This document shows positions 1-8,166 of a stretch of DNA of 47,678 nt, piece after piece (position 1 is the first letter of the stretch; every line of letters starts with the position of its first letter). Where the stretch lies: positions 1-47,678 of the forward strand of contig NZ_SMRU01000035.1 in the NCBI RefSeq assembly GCF_004354015.1. Reading direction: 5' to 3'. The translations under genes were made by a program, and so were the position numbers. The notes beneath the pieces are model-generated. The model did not search any database, had not been told where the DNA came from, and saw nothing but the letters and a program-made list of their open reading frames with translations. Origin of the DNA: Arthrobacter terricola. Lineage in GTDB: Bacteria; Actinomycetota; Actinomycetes; Actinomycetales; Micrococcaceae.

Positions 1-1
1 C

Positions 2-298
2 TACGCCACGCACAAGACCCCCGAAGTCAAGGCATGGCTTGCGGCCCATCCCCGCTTCACCGTCCACTTCACTCCTACCTCGGGATCCTGGCTGAATCTC
101 GTCGAAGTCTGGTTCGGCATCATCGACCGGCAGGCCATCCGGCGCGGCGTCTTCACAAGCGTCAAAGACCTCAACCAGAAAATCCGCCAGTTCATCACCG
201 GCTGGAACGACCGATGCCACCCGTTCGTCTGGACCAAAACCCCCGAACAAATCCTCGCAAAAGCCAACCGCTTAACTACTTCAGAAACGCGACACTAG
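2..298 (+). CDS. IS630-family transposase, C-terminal part (5' end outside window)
   Basis: The first frame reads about 98 residues without a start and ends at the TAG at 296-298. It carries the DDE-3 type signature of IS630 transposases: PRFTVHFTPTSGSWLNLVE, where the final Glu is the third catalytic acidic residue, followed by a tail that reads KTPEQILAKANR. The N-terminal helix-turn-helix and first two Asp residues lie outside the window, so intactness cannot be judged. The sequence just after the stop (about 285-320) probably contains the element's right end, but the partner inverted repeat is not visible. It marks the left flank as mobile-element debris. Confidence 0.85.
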   Translation, partial: YATHKTPEVKAWLAAHPRFTVHFTPTSGSWLNLVEVWFGIIDRQAIRRGVFTSVKDLNQKIRQFITGWNDRCHPFVWTKTPEQILAKANRLTTSETRH

Positions 299-383
299 AC
301 ACGATAGCTTCATACTGGAAAGTACAGAATTCCGGATAGACGCAGCTAACACACATCATCGTGCTGGGAGGGGTCCCTCCATG

Positions 384-875
384 TTAAGCATCGGGGACGA
401 GAGGGATTCCCAATACAGCACTGACGGAATCGTCGATGGTCCTGAAACTCTGGAGACCGTGTTCGCCTACAGGTTCAACGGGTCCAGGAAGGTCATCACC
501 GAACTCATCAACGTACTTTCGGAAGGAAGAATCGAAGAAGCAGTGCTGGGAGAGAACATCATCGCGTTCAAGCGGTAAATTGGCGACGGTTTCTAGGTAG
601 CCTCGTGACCATGGCAAACGGTTGGTCATCATCGGTGGGATCAACAAACAGTCGCTCCGCAGTTCGGATCGCTCAGGAAGAGCTTTCGAATCCGACCGAA
701 CTTTATAGACGTAGATGAGTTGGGCCTGGATTCGGCCACCGACCATCGCCGAGGTGCTTATCACGCGTCCGAAAGAATACATTTCGTCCGGCATCTGGAG
801 CACAAATACATCGCCCGGAAGTGGTCCCTTCCTCGAAGGTTTGAGTATGTGCATATTCGTCTGAACAGACTCCAT
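384..875 (-). CDS. Imm26-type immunity protein
   Basis: The 163-residue product has the pattern of the Imm26 family of polymorphic-toxin immunity proteins: an early PGDVFVLQMPDEMYSFGRVI segment (compare the family's GD.F..P..dg.YgfGRVI), then an alternating strand/helix fold. The start chosen is the ATG at 875, which has a GGGAAG ribosome-binding site; a TTG eight codons upstream is the alternative. It sits immediately downstream of a GIY-YIG toxin-tip ORF on the same strand with a 27-bp gap, the usual toxin-then-immunity order. Family assignment is by pattern recognition; the exact toxin specificity is inferred only from this neighbour. A short + strand ORF at 381-578 overlaps it and was judged a shadow. 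Confidence 0.7.
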   Translation of the reverse strand: MESVQTNMHILKPSRKGPLPGDVFVLQMPDEMYSFGRVISTSAMVGGRIQAQLIYVYKVRSDSKALPERSELRSDCLLIPPMMTNRLPWSRGYLETVANLPLERDDVLSQHCFFDSSFRKYVDEFGDDLPGPVEPVGEHGLQSFRTIDDSVSAVLGIPLVPDA

Positions 876-902
876 TAGAGACTTCCCGCCTTCAACCAAC
901 CC

Positions 903-1229
903 TCACCCCCAGTCAACCGCATCTTGGTAGAACGGTCTTTGTGGACAGATGCTGTTGATTTTATTCTCAAAGCCGGGAGTGCGAATAATCAGCGCGTGCT
1001 CGATCGCACGTGCTGCGCCACGGACAAGCGGGAAGGCTGTTATTGGTCGTATAGAGAAACGGGCGCCGTGCTGACTGACCCTTCGGCCTATATCTTTGGT
1101 AATCCCCGCATAAACCTCATTGCCAGCCCTGCTCACAATATATGTCAGTGTTGGCCGGCCAATCATGCGTAAACGATAGCCAGTGCCGCCCGGCATCCTC
1201 CTCGCCGATCCGTGTTGCCCGGGCTTCAA
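903..1229 (-). pseudogene. Orphan GIY-YIG nuclease toxin tip (C-terminal fragment of a polymorphic toxin)
   Basis: About 108 residues matching the URI/GIY-YIG toxin domain found at the C-terminus of RHS- and WapA-like secreted toxins: LTYIVSRAGNEVYAGITKDI (degenerate GIY...YIG plus the R helix RRVSQHG), then ARAIEHALI with the conserved Glu and the family tail NKINSI...YQDAVDWG. The frame is closed upstream by a TGA at 1239-1241, so the large delivery portion is missing. The only starts are TTG at 1229 and ATG at 1166, neither with a good ribosome-binding site. It is best read as a displaced toxin tip kept next to its immunity gene, but expression as a free small nuclease cannot be excluded. 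Confidence 0.65.
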
Positions 1230-1455
1230 CCGGCCTGCTCATCCGTCCATCACAGACGCCTCGGAAGGCGCAACGAATTTCGTTATCCGCAACAGTGTGG
1301 CCCCGTCATATGGTCCGCGTCAAGGGTTCGCTGAATACCCGGCCAACCCTTGACAAGGGCATGTGAGCACCGTCACTCTGTTGCGTATCGTGATTCATGT
1401 TGATCGATAGACAACTCGACGGGGTCTGGCCTGACCGGTGAAAGAGGTTCGTGAA
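1230..1455. other. Gap between toxin fragment and Rieske gene
   Basis: No gene recognised. It holds one inverted repeat, CAAGGGTT at 1321-1328 and AACCCTTG at 1345-1352, and the ribosome-binding site AAAGAGG at 1441-1447 that fixes the start of the Rieske gene. The repeat could be a regulator site for the downstream gene; nothing else supports that. Confidence 0.4.
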
Positions 1456-1815
1456 ATGCACAGTGCTTGCCCGCTCAGCGCGTTGGCCCCGGGAGACGCC
1501 ATTCGACTTGAGACGTCCCCGCCCATTGCCGTTTTCCACACCGAGGAAGGCGAACTCTTCGCGCTCGACGACACCTGCACGCACCAGGACGCTTCTCTGA
1601 CCGATGGCTGGGTGGAGGACTGCTGGGTGGAATGCCCCCTTCACGCGTCGAAGTTCAACCTCCGCACCGGAGCCGCCGATGCCCCGCCCGCCAAGCTGCC
1701 GGTAAGGGTGCACGAGGTCCTCGTGGTGGACGGCCGGATCATGGTCAAGGAATCCGGGGACGCGCCCAACCTGCCGCCCGGACTCACGGTGGACGGACAC
1801 ATTTCAGCCGGATAG
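1456..1815 (+). CDS. Rieske [2Fe-2S] ferredoxin (dioxygenase ferredoxin subunit type)
   Basis: A 119-residue soluble Rieske protein. The two cluster-binding boxes are visible: CTH at about residues 42-44 and CPLH at about 62-65, each giving one Cys and one His ligand to the 2Fe-2S cluster. Size and pattern fit the small ferredoxins that pass electrons from a reductase to an aromatic-ring or related oxygenase (HcaC/BphF-like). The start is the ATG at 1456, eight bases after AAAGAGG; an upstream GTG at 1438 lacks such a site. No oxygenase or reductase is adjacent, so its partner must be elsewhere. It lies about 190 bp upstream of a glycine-betaine transporter, and in relatives such ferredoxins can serve betaine demethylation, but that link is an inference. 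Confidence 0.88.
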   Translation: MHSACPLSALAPGDAIRLETSPPIAVFHTEEGELFALDDTCTHQDASLTDGWVEDCWVECPLHASKFNLRTGAADAPPAKLPVRVHEVLVVDGRIMVKESGDAPNLPPGLTVDGHISAG

Positions 1816-2005
1816 TCCGCACCGACGGTCCGGATCAACGACCACCACCCTTACCTTCCGCAGGCCGAATGGGGCGGCTTCGGGCAATCCCGGAATGGCC
1901 GCGAGCCAAGGCTCGCACATGTGGCCACATACCGGGAAACCACATCCGGCAATACATCAGCCCGGCCGCAGCCATTGGTTCGAGCCGCCTAGCAGGAGTA
2001 CAGCA

Positions 2006-3040
2006 ATGAGCAATCCTGACATATCCGTCCGCAATCTTTGGAAAGTCTTTGGGCCAGGCGGGGAAAAGATCCCGAAGGACGCCTCGCTCTCGGCACTGAG
2101 TGCAGCCGAGTTGCTGGCGCGGACCGGCTGCAACGCGGCCGTGCGGGACATGAATTTCGACGTCGGGAAAGGGGAGGTTTTCGTGGTCATGGGCTTGTCC
2201 GGGTCCGGCAAGTCGACCCTGATCCGTTGCCTGACCCGCTTGATCGAGCCGACGTCCGGTCGCGTGCTGGTCGATGGCAAAGATGTACTGGAGGCAGGGA
2301 CCGGGGAACTGCGGGAACTGCGCCGACGCAAGATGTCCATGGTCTTCCAGCATTTCGGTCTCTTGCCGCACCGCACGGTCCTGGACAACGTCTCCTACGG
2401 ACTGCAGATCCGCGGGGCGGGCAAAGCCCAGCGTTACGCGAAGTCCCGGGAGATCATCGAGTTGGTCGGTTTGAAGGGGTACGAGCAGCACTTCCCGGAC
2501 CAGCTTTCGGGCGGCATGCAGCAGCGTGTCGGACTCGGGCGGGCCCTTGCCGGGGATCCGGACACGATCTTGTTCGATGAGCCGTTCTCGGCACTGGACC
2601 CGCTGATCCGCCGCGATATGCAGGCAGAAGTGATCCGCTTGCACAAGGAGATGGGCAAGACGATGGTCTTCGTCACCCACGATCTCTCCGAAGCGCTCAA
2701 GCTTGGGGACCGGATCCTGATCATGCGCAACGGCGAGATGGTCCAGTGCGGCACCGGCGACGACCTCGTCGGTTCCCCGGCGGATCAGTACATCGCCGAT
2801 TTCGTCTCCGAAGTGCCCCGGGCCGATGTCCTGACCCTGAAGTGGATCACCGGCCCTGTGGCGTTCGGGACTCCGGCCGACGCTCCGGTCCTGGCCGCGG
2901 GCACGGTCATCCGGGACGCCATCCCTGCCGTGATGAATTCTTCCTGTCCTGTGCTGGTGGAAGACGCGGGCAGGATCACCGGACAGATCGACCGCGACAG
3001 CATCCTTTCGGTCATCCTCGGCACGGAAGCGGCGGCGTGA
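2006..3040 (+). CDS. proV: Glycine betaine/proline ABC transporter ATP-binding protein
   Basis: A 344-residue ATPase of the ProV/OpuAA family. Visible in order: the long N-terminal extension typical of ProV before the nucleotide-binding domain, Walker A GLSGSGKST, Q-loop VFQHFGLLPHRTVLDNV, signature LSGGMQQRVGLGRAL, Walker B TILFDEPFSALDP, switch His in VFVTHDLSEAL, and a short C-terminal CBS-like regulatory tail (about residues 280-340). It powers uptake of osmoprotectants. The start is ATG 2006 after AGGAG. Its stop overlaps the permease start (TGATG at 3038-3042), so the two are translationally coupled. Confidence 0.93.
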   Translation: MSNPDISVRNLWKVFGPGGEKIPKDASLSALSAAELLARTGCNAAVRDMNFDVGKGEVFVVMGLSGSGKSTLIRCLTRLIEPTSGRVLVDGKDVLEAGTGELRELRRRKMSMVFQHFGLLPHRTVLDNVSYGLQIRGAGKAQRYAKSREIIELVGLKGYEQHFPDQLSGGMQQRVGLGRALAGDPDTILFDEPFSALDPLIRRDMQAEVIRLHKEMGKTMVFVTHDLSEALKLGDRILIMRNGEMVQCGTGDDLVGSPADQYIADFVSEVPRADVLTLKWITGPVAFGTPADAPVLAAGTVIRDAIPAVMNSSCPVLVEDAGRITGQIDRDSILSVILGTEAAA

Positions 3041-5076
3041 TGTCCACCCTCATCCGCGAACGCGTCCCTGTCCGGAACACACCTCCAGCCGCGGTCCGTC
3101 CGCAGCGGCGACGCCTTGGCCGGCGGACCATCCTGCTTGGCGGGGCCGCCGTCGCATGGCTTCTCGGGTTCATCTTCCTGCACGGCACGGCGACCTTGAA
3201 CCTGCCGGCGTCGGAGCTGACGGACCTGCACCGTACCCTGAACCAGGTCAATGCGTGGGTCGCGGACAACCGCGCTGACAACCCCGTCTTCCAATACCTC
3301 CTCACCCCGCTGCGTTCCGCCGTCGACGTCGTCGCGAACCTGTTCACCGGTATCTTCGCCGCGAGCACCACCGGCCTTCGCCTCCCCGAGATCGGCTGGC
3401 TGGGAACCGTCGCGCTGTTGGGCTGGATCGCCTGGGCCGCCGGGAACATCCGGGTGGCACTGCTGACCGTCGCCGTGTTCATCTTCTTCGGCCTGCAAGG
3501 GCTTTTCGTCGACGCCGCGTACAGCTTCGCCCTGGTCCTCACGGCCGTGCTGTTCACGCTGCTGACCGGCATTCCGCTCGGGATCCTGGCCGGGATCTCC
3601 GCCCGCGTCTCGAAGGTCATCACCCCGGTGCTGGACTTCATGCAGATCCTGCCCACGTTCGTCTACCTTGCCCCGCTGGCGCTGATCTTCCTGATCGGCC
3701 CGGCCTCGGCGGTCATCGCCACCGTCATCTACGCGGCGCCGCCCGTCATCCGGCTGACCGCGCACGGGATCAGGGGCATTCCGGCAGACACCCGCGAAGC
3801 CTCCGACTCCCTTGGAACAACGGGCGTGCAACGCCTCATCACGCTGCAACTGCCGCTGGCCCGGCGAACCATCGTAATGGGCATCAACCAAACCACCATG
3901 GCCGCGCTGTCCATGGTCACCATCGCGGCCCTCATCGCAGCCCCCGGGCTGGGACAGGTGGTGGTCCGCGCCCTGCAATCGCTCGACGTCGGAACGGCCG
4001 TGAACGCCGGCCTGTCGATCGTCCTGCTCGCCATCGCACTGGACCGCGTCACGACCGCGGCGAGCCGGCGTGCCGAACCGGGAGCGGCCCGCAACCGGCG
4101 GATTTCGCGCCGGACCCGGTACATCCTGCTCGGTGCGGGGTTCGTGGTGGTGCTTGCAGCGATCCAGCTCTCCCGCACCATGCTCTGGGCTGCAGTGTTC
4201 CCCAAGGACCTCAACATCGGGCCGGGAATCGTCGACGGCGTCACAGCGGCCAGCCAGTGGCTGCAGACGAACCTGTTCTTCCTGACTGTGTCCCTTCGCG
4301 AGGGCGTGACGAACGGGGTCCTGAACCCCTTCCAGTCGCTGCTGACGGACACCCCGTTCTATCTCCTGGCCCTGGTGATTATTGCCGTGGCCTGCGCGCT
4401 CGGCCGTTGGCAGCTGGGCCTTGTCGCAGCGGCCTGCCTTGCCGTGATCATTTGCCTGGGCCTGTGGAGCGACGCAATGGTCACCCTCGCAGGGACACTG
4501 GTCGCGACGTCCGTCGTCATGATCCTGGGCGTCATCTTCGGCGTCGCCATGGGCCGCTCCAACCGGGTGGACCAGATCATGCGGCCCCTGCTCGACGCCG
4601 GGCAGACCATGCCTGCGTTCGTGTACCTCGTTCCCTTCCTGGGCCTGTTCGGCGCCACACGCTTCACCGCGATCGTCGCCGGCATCATCTATGCCGCACC
4701 CGTGGCCATCAAGATCACGGCCGACGGGATCGCAGCGATTTCCCCCACCGTCATGGAAGCCGCAGTTTCCGCAGGGTCCACGCCGTGGCAGATCATCACC
4801 AAAGTCCAATTGCCCATGGCCCGCAAGTCCCTGGCCCTCGCTGCGAACCAAGGCCTGATCTACGTCCTGGCCATGGTGGTCGTCGGAGCCCTGGTCGGCG
4901 CCGGCGGCCTGGGCTACGACGTGGTCGCCGGGTTCGTCCAAAGCTCGCTCTTCGGCAAGGGGCTCGCCGCCGGCCTCGCCATCGTCTTCCTCGGAATCCT
5001 CCTGGACCGCATGACCCAAGCCGCCGCGGTCCGCCCCGCCCGGAAGACGGCGCCGGGAAAACCCGTGCGCCACTAA
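3040..5076 (+). CDS. proW: Glycine betaine/proline ABC transporter permease, two fused ProW-like units
   Basis: A 678-residue membrane protein with two tandem binding-protein-dependent transport permease domains. The first has a coupling-loop segment around EASDSLGTTGVQRLITLQLP; the second repeats it as EAAVSAGSTPWQIITKVQLP, about 310 residues later. Each unit has its own set of hydrophobic helices and an extended hydrophilic segment before it. Most ProW proteins carry one such unit (about 300-350 residues) and dimerise; here one chain supplies both halves of the channel, an arrangement seen in some actinobacterial transporters. The ATG at 3040 overlaps the ATPase stop. The substrate-binding lipoprotein follows after 47 bp. 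Confidence 0.92.
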   Translation: MSTLIRERVPVRNTPPAAVRPQRRRLGRRTILLGGAAVAWLLGFIFLHGTATLNLPASELTDLHRTLNQVNAWVADNRADNPVFQYLLTPLRSAVDVVANLFTGIFAASTTGLRLPEIGWLGTVALLGWIAWAAGNIRVALLTVAVFIFFGLQGLFVDAAYSFALVLTAVLFTLLTGIPLGILAGISARVSKVITPVLDFMQILPTFVYLAPLALIFLIGPASAVIATVIYAAPPVIRLTAHGIRGIPADTREASDSLGTTGVQRLITLQLPLARRTIVMGINQTTMAALSMVTIAALIAAPGLGQVVVRALQSLDVGTAVNAGLSIVLLAIALDRVTTAASRRAEPGAARNRRISRRTRYILLGAGFVVVLAAIQLSRTMLWAAVFPKDLNIGPGIVDGVTAASQWLQTNLFFLTVSLREGVTNGVLNPFQSLLTDTPFYLLALVIIAVACALGRWQLGLVAAACLAVIICLGLWSDAMVTLAGTLVATSVVMILGVIFGVAMGRSNRVDQIMRPLLDAGQTMPAFVYLVPFLGLFGATRFTAIVAGIIYAAPVAIKITADGIAAISPTVMEAAVSAGSTPWQIITKVQLPMARKSLALAANQGLIYVLAMVVVGALVGAGGLGYDVVAGFVQSSLFGKGLAAGLAIVFLGILLDRMTQAAAVRPARKTAPGKPVRH

Positions 5077-5123
5077 ACGCCTCCCCATCCCCCAATGCAC
5101 CACTCCAGCAAGGAGCCTCCACC

Positions 5124-6098
5124 ATGAGTAGAACCAGTCAACTCTTGAAACGCACCCTACCCGCCCTGGCGGGAACAGCCGCGGCCGCCCTGATGCTCGC
5201 CGGCTGCGGTGGCGCAACAGTCAACCAAGCAGTAGCGGGCAATGGCAGCGCCACCCCGTGCGGATCCGTCAACGTCGCGCTCAACGCGTGGGTCGGTTAC
5301 ACCGCCGACGCTGCCGTCTACAGCTACGTCGCACAAAACAAGCTCGGCTGCACGGTCACCCAGAAGGAACTCTCCGAACAGATCTCCTGGCAGGGCTTCG
5401 GCTCCGGCGAAGTCGACGTCATCATGGAGAACTGGGGCCACGCCGACCTTGCGAAGCAGTACATCACTGACCAGAAAGTGGCGGTCGACGCCGGACCCAC
5501 CGGCAACGAAGGACACATCGGCTGGTACGTACCGCCATGGATGGTCCAGAAGTACCCGGACATCCTGGATTACAAGAACCTCGACAAGTACGCCTCCCTC
5601 TTTGCCACCTCCGAATCCAGCGGCAAAGGCCAGGTCCTGGACGGCGACCCCGCCTTCGTCACCAACGACGAAGCCCTCGTCAAAAACCTTGGCCTGAACT
5701 ACAAGGTGGTCTTCTCCGGTTCGGAAGCTGCCCTGATCCAGTCCTTCCGCACCGCCGAGAAGAACAAGACCCCGTTGCTCGGCTACTTCTACGAACCGCA
5801 GTGGTTCCTCTCGGAGGTACCCCTGAAGAAGGTCAGCTTGCCTCCCTACACCCCCGGCTGCGACTCGGACCCGGAGAAGGTTGCCTGTGACTACCCCGAC
5901 TACAAGTTGAACAAAATCATCTCCAAGAAGTTCGCGGACAGCGGTTCCCCCGCTGCGAAGCTGGCCAAGGCGTTCACCTGGACCAATGCCGACCAGAACT
6001 CCGTTGCAACGGACATCCAGGGCGGTATGAAGCCTGAGGCTGCCGCCAAGAAGTGGGTCGACGCCCACCCCGATCAAGTGGCCGCCTGGCTCAAGTAG
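5124..6098 (+). CDS. proX: Glycine betaine/proline-binding lipoprotein
   Basis: A 324-residue OpuAC-family binding protein. It begins with a lysine/arginine-containing signal sequence and a clear lipobox LAGC, so the mature protein should be lipid-anchored at the outer face of the membrane. The body shows the family pattern (VNVALNAWVGYTADAAVYSY near the N-terminus, then VDVIMENWGHAD, and several Trp residues that usually form the quaternary-ammonium cage). The ATG at 5124 has AGGAG at 5111-5115. It is the last gene of the transporter operon and is followed directly by a strong terminator. It supplies osmoprotectant to the ProV/ProW complex. Confidence 0.92.
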   Translation: MSRTSQLLKRTLPALAGTAAAALMLAGCGGATVNQAVAGNGSATPCGSVNVALNAWVGYTADAAVYSYVAQNKLGCTVTQKELSEQISWQGFGSGEVDVIMENWGHADLAKQYITDQKVAVDAGPTGNEGHIGWYVPPWMVQKYPDILDYKNLDKYASLFATSESSGKGQVLDGDPAFVTNDEALVKNLGLNYKVVFSGSEAALIQSFRTAEKNKTPLLGYFYEPQWFLSEVPLKKVSLPPYTPGCDSDPEKVACDYPDYKLNKIISKKFADSGSPAAKLAKAFTWTNADQNSVATDIQGGMKPEAAAKKWVDAHPDQVAAWLK

Positions 6099-6104
6099 CC
6101 CCAC

Positions 6105-6153
6105 GGACCGGCAGCTGTCGTCGCTTCTTCGGACGACAGCCGCCGGTCCTTTT
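6105..6153 (+). terminator. Rho-independent terminator of the betaine transporter operon
   Basis: Long hairpin starting 7 bp after the lipoprotein stop: outer arms GGACCGGC and GCCGGTCC, inner arms CTGTCGTC and GACGACAG, loop of about 10 bases, followed directly by TTTT. This closes the operon and separates it from the recombinase. Confidence 0.9.
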
Positions 6154-6339
6154 CGCCCCGCCGGACAGTGCCTGGGCAGCAGTCGCCGGAGGATACCCGC
6201 CTGCCCACGAGCGCCCGCCGGCTGCATGTTCGACAACGGCATCAGGCATGAGGATGGCTGGATCCACCGTGCCGGCCGAGTTTGTATTGAATGATGAGTC
6301 AGCCTTGGAATACCGGATCAATGAGTCGACACTGGTGTG

Positions 6340-7494
6340 ATGACTCCTCACACCAAACTGGCTGCACTGAGCGCCCCGTCATGGCCGCCGGAACCTGAAA
6401 TTGATGATGAACTCCGCGAGCTCGAAGCCGTCTCCCGGGGTCTGGAGACCCACACTCTTTCCGCGAACACGCGGCGCGCGTACGTGAAGGCGTGGCGCTC
6501 CTTTGAAACCTTCTGCGCCGTGCACGGCCTGGACGCGCTGCCGGCCCACCCTGAGACGGTGCGGTGGCACGTGGCATGGATGTCGGTGCAGACGGATGAG
6601 CACGGCCTGCCGCGGTTTTCGGTCGCCACGATCCGTCAGCGGCTGGCCGGCATTGCAGAGAAGCATCTGCGTGAAGGCCTGCTGGATCCGACCGGCCACC
6701 GCGGCGTGACCGGCCTCGTCCGCGGCCTGGCAAAGCTGCGTGCGACCCGGGCCGTGAGGAAGAGGCCCTTGCTGCTGGACGACGTCCTGCGGATCATCCG
6801 GGCCATGGACCATGACGTCTATCCGGCCGGGGTCTCTGCCGCACGCGATGAGCTGGCGATCTGGCTGGGCTTCGCGGGGGCGCTCAGGCGCGGCGAAGCG
6901 GCGGCCCTGTCCCTGAAGAGCATGGAACTGAACCGGCTCGACGGTGTCCATATCCATGTCGGGGCGTCCAAAGCCGACCAGGACAACAGCCAACCGGACG
7001 TCGTCGTCCTTCCGTTCGGCGGGTCGCCCCGGACCTGTGCACCGTGCGCGGTCCATCGGTGGGTCGCGCTGATGGGAGCGTGCGCTGACCGCAGGTCGAC
7101 CATGAGACTGCTGTACGGGTATCAGCTGGACACCCACGTGTGCGGAGCAGATGGATCGACGCCGCTGATCAGCAGCGCCGACCTGGATTCGGCCACTCCT
7201 CTGCTCCGCGCGACCTACCGGAACCGGAGGAGCGCCCGCATCCACGCGCAGGGCGTCACCGGAGATGCCCTGCATACGATGCTGCTCACGCGCATGTCCG
7301 AGGCCGGGATGAATCCTTCAGCCTATGGATTCCACAGTTTAAGGTCGGGGTTCGTTACGCAAGCACGTCGCAACGGCGCGGACCCGAGTGACGTTCGACG
7401 GCAAACGCGGCACAAATCTGATCGCATGGTCGAGATCTACGATAGAGAATGGCTGCCCTTGCAGCGCAACGCTGTGACATCTCTTGGTCTTTGA
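6340..7494 (+). CDS. Tyrosine recombinase / integrase (C-terminus apparently swapped)
   Basis: A 384-residue site-specific recombinase. The N-terminal SAM-like core-binding domain (LSANTRRAYVKAWRSFETFC) precedes the catalytic domain with ALRRGEAAAL (box I Arg near residue 183), FHSLRSGF (His332, Arg335) and RHKSDRMVEIYDRE with nucleophile Tyr367. All catalytic residues are therefore present. GTG 6337 and ATG 6340 are adjacent; the ATG is used. Base composition drops in roughly the last 190 bp (about 7305 onward) and stays low through the next ORF, and the next ORF ends in a second, different recombinase C-terminus in the same frame. The gene is the likely integrase of the element, but its att site cannot be placed from this window. 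Confidence 0.88.
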   Translation: MTPHTKLAALSAPSWPPEPEIDDELRELEAVSRGLETHTLSANTRRAYVKAWRSFETFCAVHGLDALPAHPETVRWHVAWMSVQTDEHGLPRFSVATIRQRLAGIAEKHLREGLLDPTGHRGVTGLVRGLAKLRATRAVRKRPLLLDDVLRIIRAMDHDVYPAGVSAARDELAIWLGFAGALRRGEAAALSLKSMELNRLDGVHIHVGASKADQDNSQPDVVVLPFGGSPRTCAPCAVHRWVALMGACADRRSTMRLLYGYQLDTHVCGADGSTPLISSADLDSATPLLRATYRNRRSARIHAQGVTGDALHTMLLTRMSEAGMNPSAYGFHSLRSGFVTQARRNGADPSDVRRQTRHKSDRMVEIYDREWLPLQRNAVTSLGL

Positions 7495-8052
7495 TTGGTT
7501 CTTCGAGCCTCTATGGACTCAATCGCGTGTTCACCCAGCGAAGTTATGGCCTTCAGCAGCAAGACGTTGTGGTGGCTCTGCGACCAGGGCCATGAGTGGC
7601 GGACCATGGTGAAGCACCGCACTCGATCCGGTAGCAATTGTCCGACATGCAGAACGTGGCCGACGGAGTCGAGACTGCGCGAATTGCTGCTCGATCGATT
7701 TCCTGGCATTACGCACGGCGGATCTCCGGGAATCCAGGGGTCGACCAAGGGCGGCATGCGCTGCGACATCGTCATCCCTGAGCTTAGGTTTGTGATCGAG
7801 TACGACGGTGCTTGGTGGCATCGCAACCGCTTCGTGCAGGATGCAGCCAAAACGCAAGCTCTTTTGGATGTCGGATTCTTCGTGATCCGAGTGCGGGAGG
7901 GCTTACTGGACGAGCTTCCGCTGACACACCCTCGCCTTACTCAGCTGACGCACGACTGGCAGCCGAACGGTGTCGGGTTGGAACGTCTCGCGATTGCGAC
8001 CGGAAAACGCGTAGAAGCCGCCACGGTGTCGTCGATTAACCCCAACGGAGCG
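7381..8052 (+). mobile_element. Proposed endonuclease cassette inserted in the recombinase 3' end
   Basis: The recombinase and the following ORF share one frame, and the short sequence AACGGMGCG occurs in matching context at 7372-7380 and 8044-8052, exactly 672 bp (224 codons) apart. Reading across the second copy gives NGASTGEIMRAGRW...VYDREFNPAARNSV, a normal tyrosine-recombinase C-terminus. Reading across the first gives NGADPSDVRRQTRHK...IYDREW, an alternative normal C-terminus. The interval holds the replacement C-terminus, a stop and a zinc-ribbon/Vsr-like nuclease, and is lower in GC (one 60-base stretch counted at 55 percent) than the recombinase body. The pattern fits insertion of a homing-type cassette that supplies a new functional end. 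Boundaries are inferred. Confidence 0.5.
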
Positions 8053-8166
8053 AGCACCGGGGAAATCATGCGTGCAGGCCGCTGGCGGAAGGCCGAGACG
8101 GTGAATGTCTACGACCGCGAGTTCAATCCCGCTGCACGCAACAGCGTCATGTGCCTGGGGTTATGA
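7513..8166 (+). CDS. Zinc-ribbon + Vsr-like endonuclease fused to a displaced recombinase C-terminus
   Basis: A 217-residue ORF with three parts. Residues about 10-40 form a treble-clef zinc ribbon of the type seen before Vsr-like nucleases (WWLCDQGHEW...CPTC). Residues about 45-135 match the Vsr/DUF559-like PD-(D/E)XK fold: ESRLRELL, then CDIVIPELRFVIEYDGAWWH with Asp and Glu in position, then an AKTQALLDVGFFVIRVRE segment. The last 45 residues (NGASTGEIMRAGRW...VYDREFNPAARNSV) are the tail of a tyrosine recombinase, including its catalytic-Tyr region. No clear ribosome-binding site precedes ATG 7513; translation may be coupled to the recombinase stop 18 bp upstream. Function as a strand-nicking or homing nuclease is an inference from fold and context. 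Confidence 0.7.
   Translation: MDSIACSPSEVMAFSSKTLWWLCDQGHEWRTMVKHRTRSGSNCPTCRTWPTESRLRELLLDRFPGITHGGSPGIQGSTKGGMRCDIVIPELRFVIEYDGAWWHRNRFVQDAAKTQALLDVGFFVIRVREGLLDELPLTHPRLTQLTHDWQPNGVGLERLAIATGKRVEAATVSSINPNGASTGEIMRAGRWRKAETVNVYDREFNPAARNSVMCLGL

Noticed and set aside
381..578. A 65-codon plus-strand ORF overlapping the Imm26-type gene
   Set aside because: It is the complement of the conserved C-terminal part of the immunity protein, and the minus-strand gene has family similarity and toxin context.
1402..1412. GATCGATAGAC before the Rieske gene as another copy of the TCTATCGATAGA element
   Set aside because: Only half of the palindrome matches, and the gene is outside the transfer module; probably chance.
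2785..5217. An 810-codon minus-strand frame across the permease gene
   Set aside because: Antisense to a clear two-unit permease; the peptide is Gly/Asp/His-rich with no structure.
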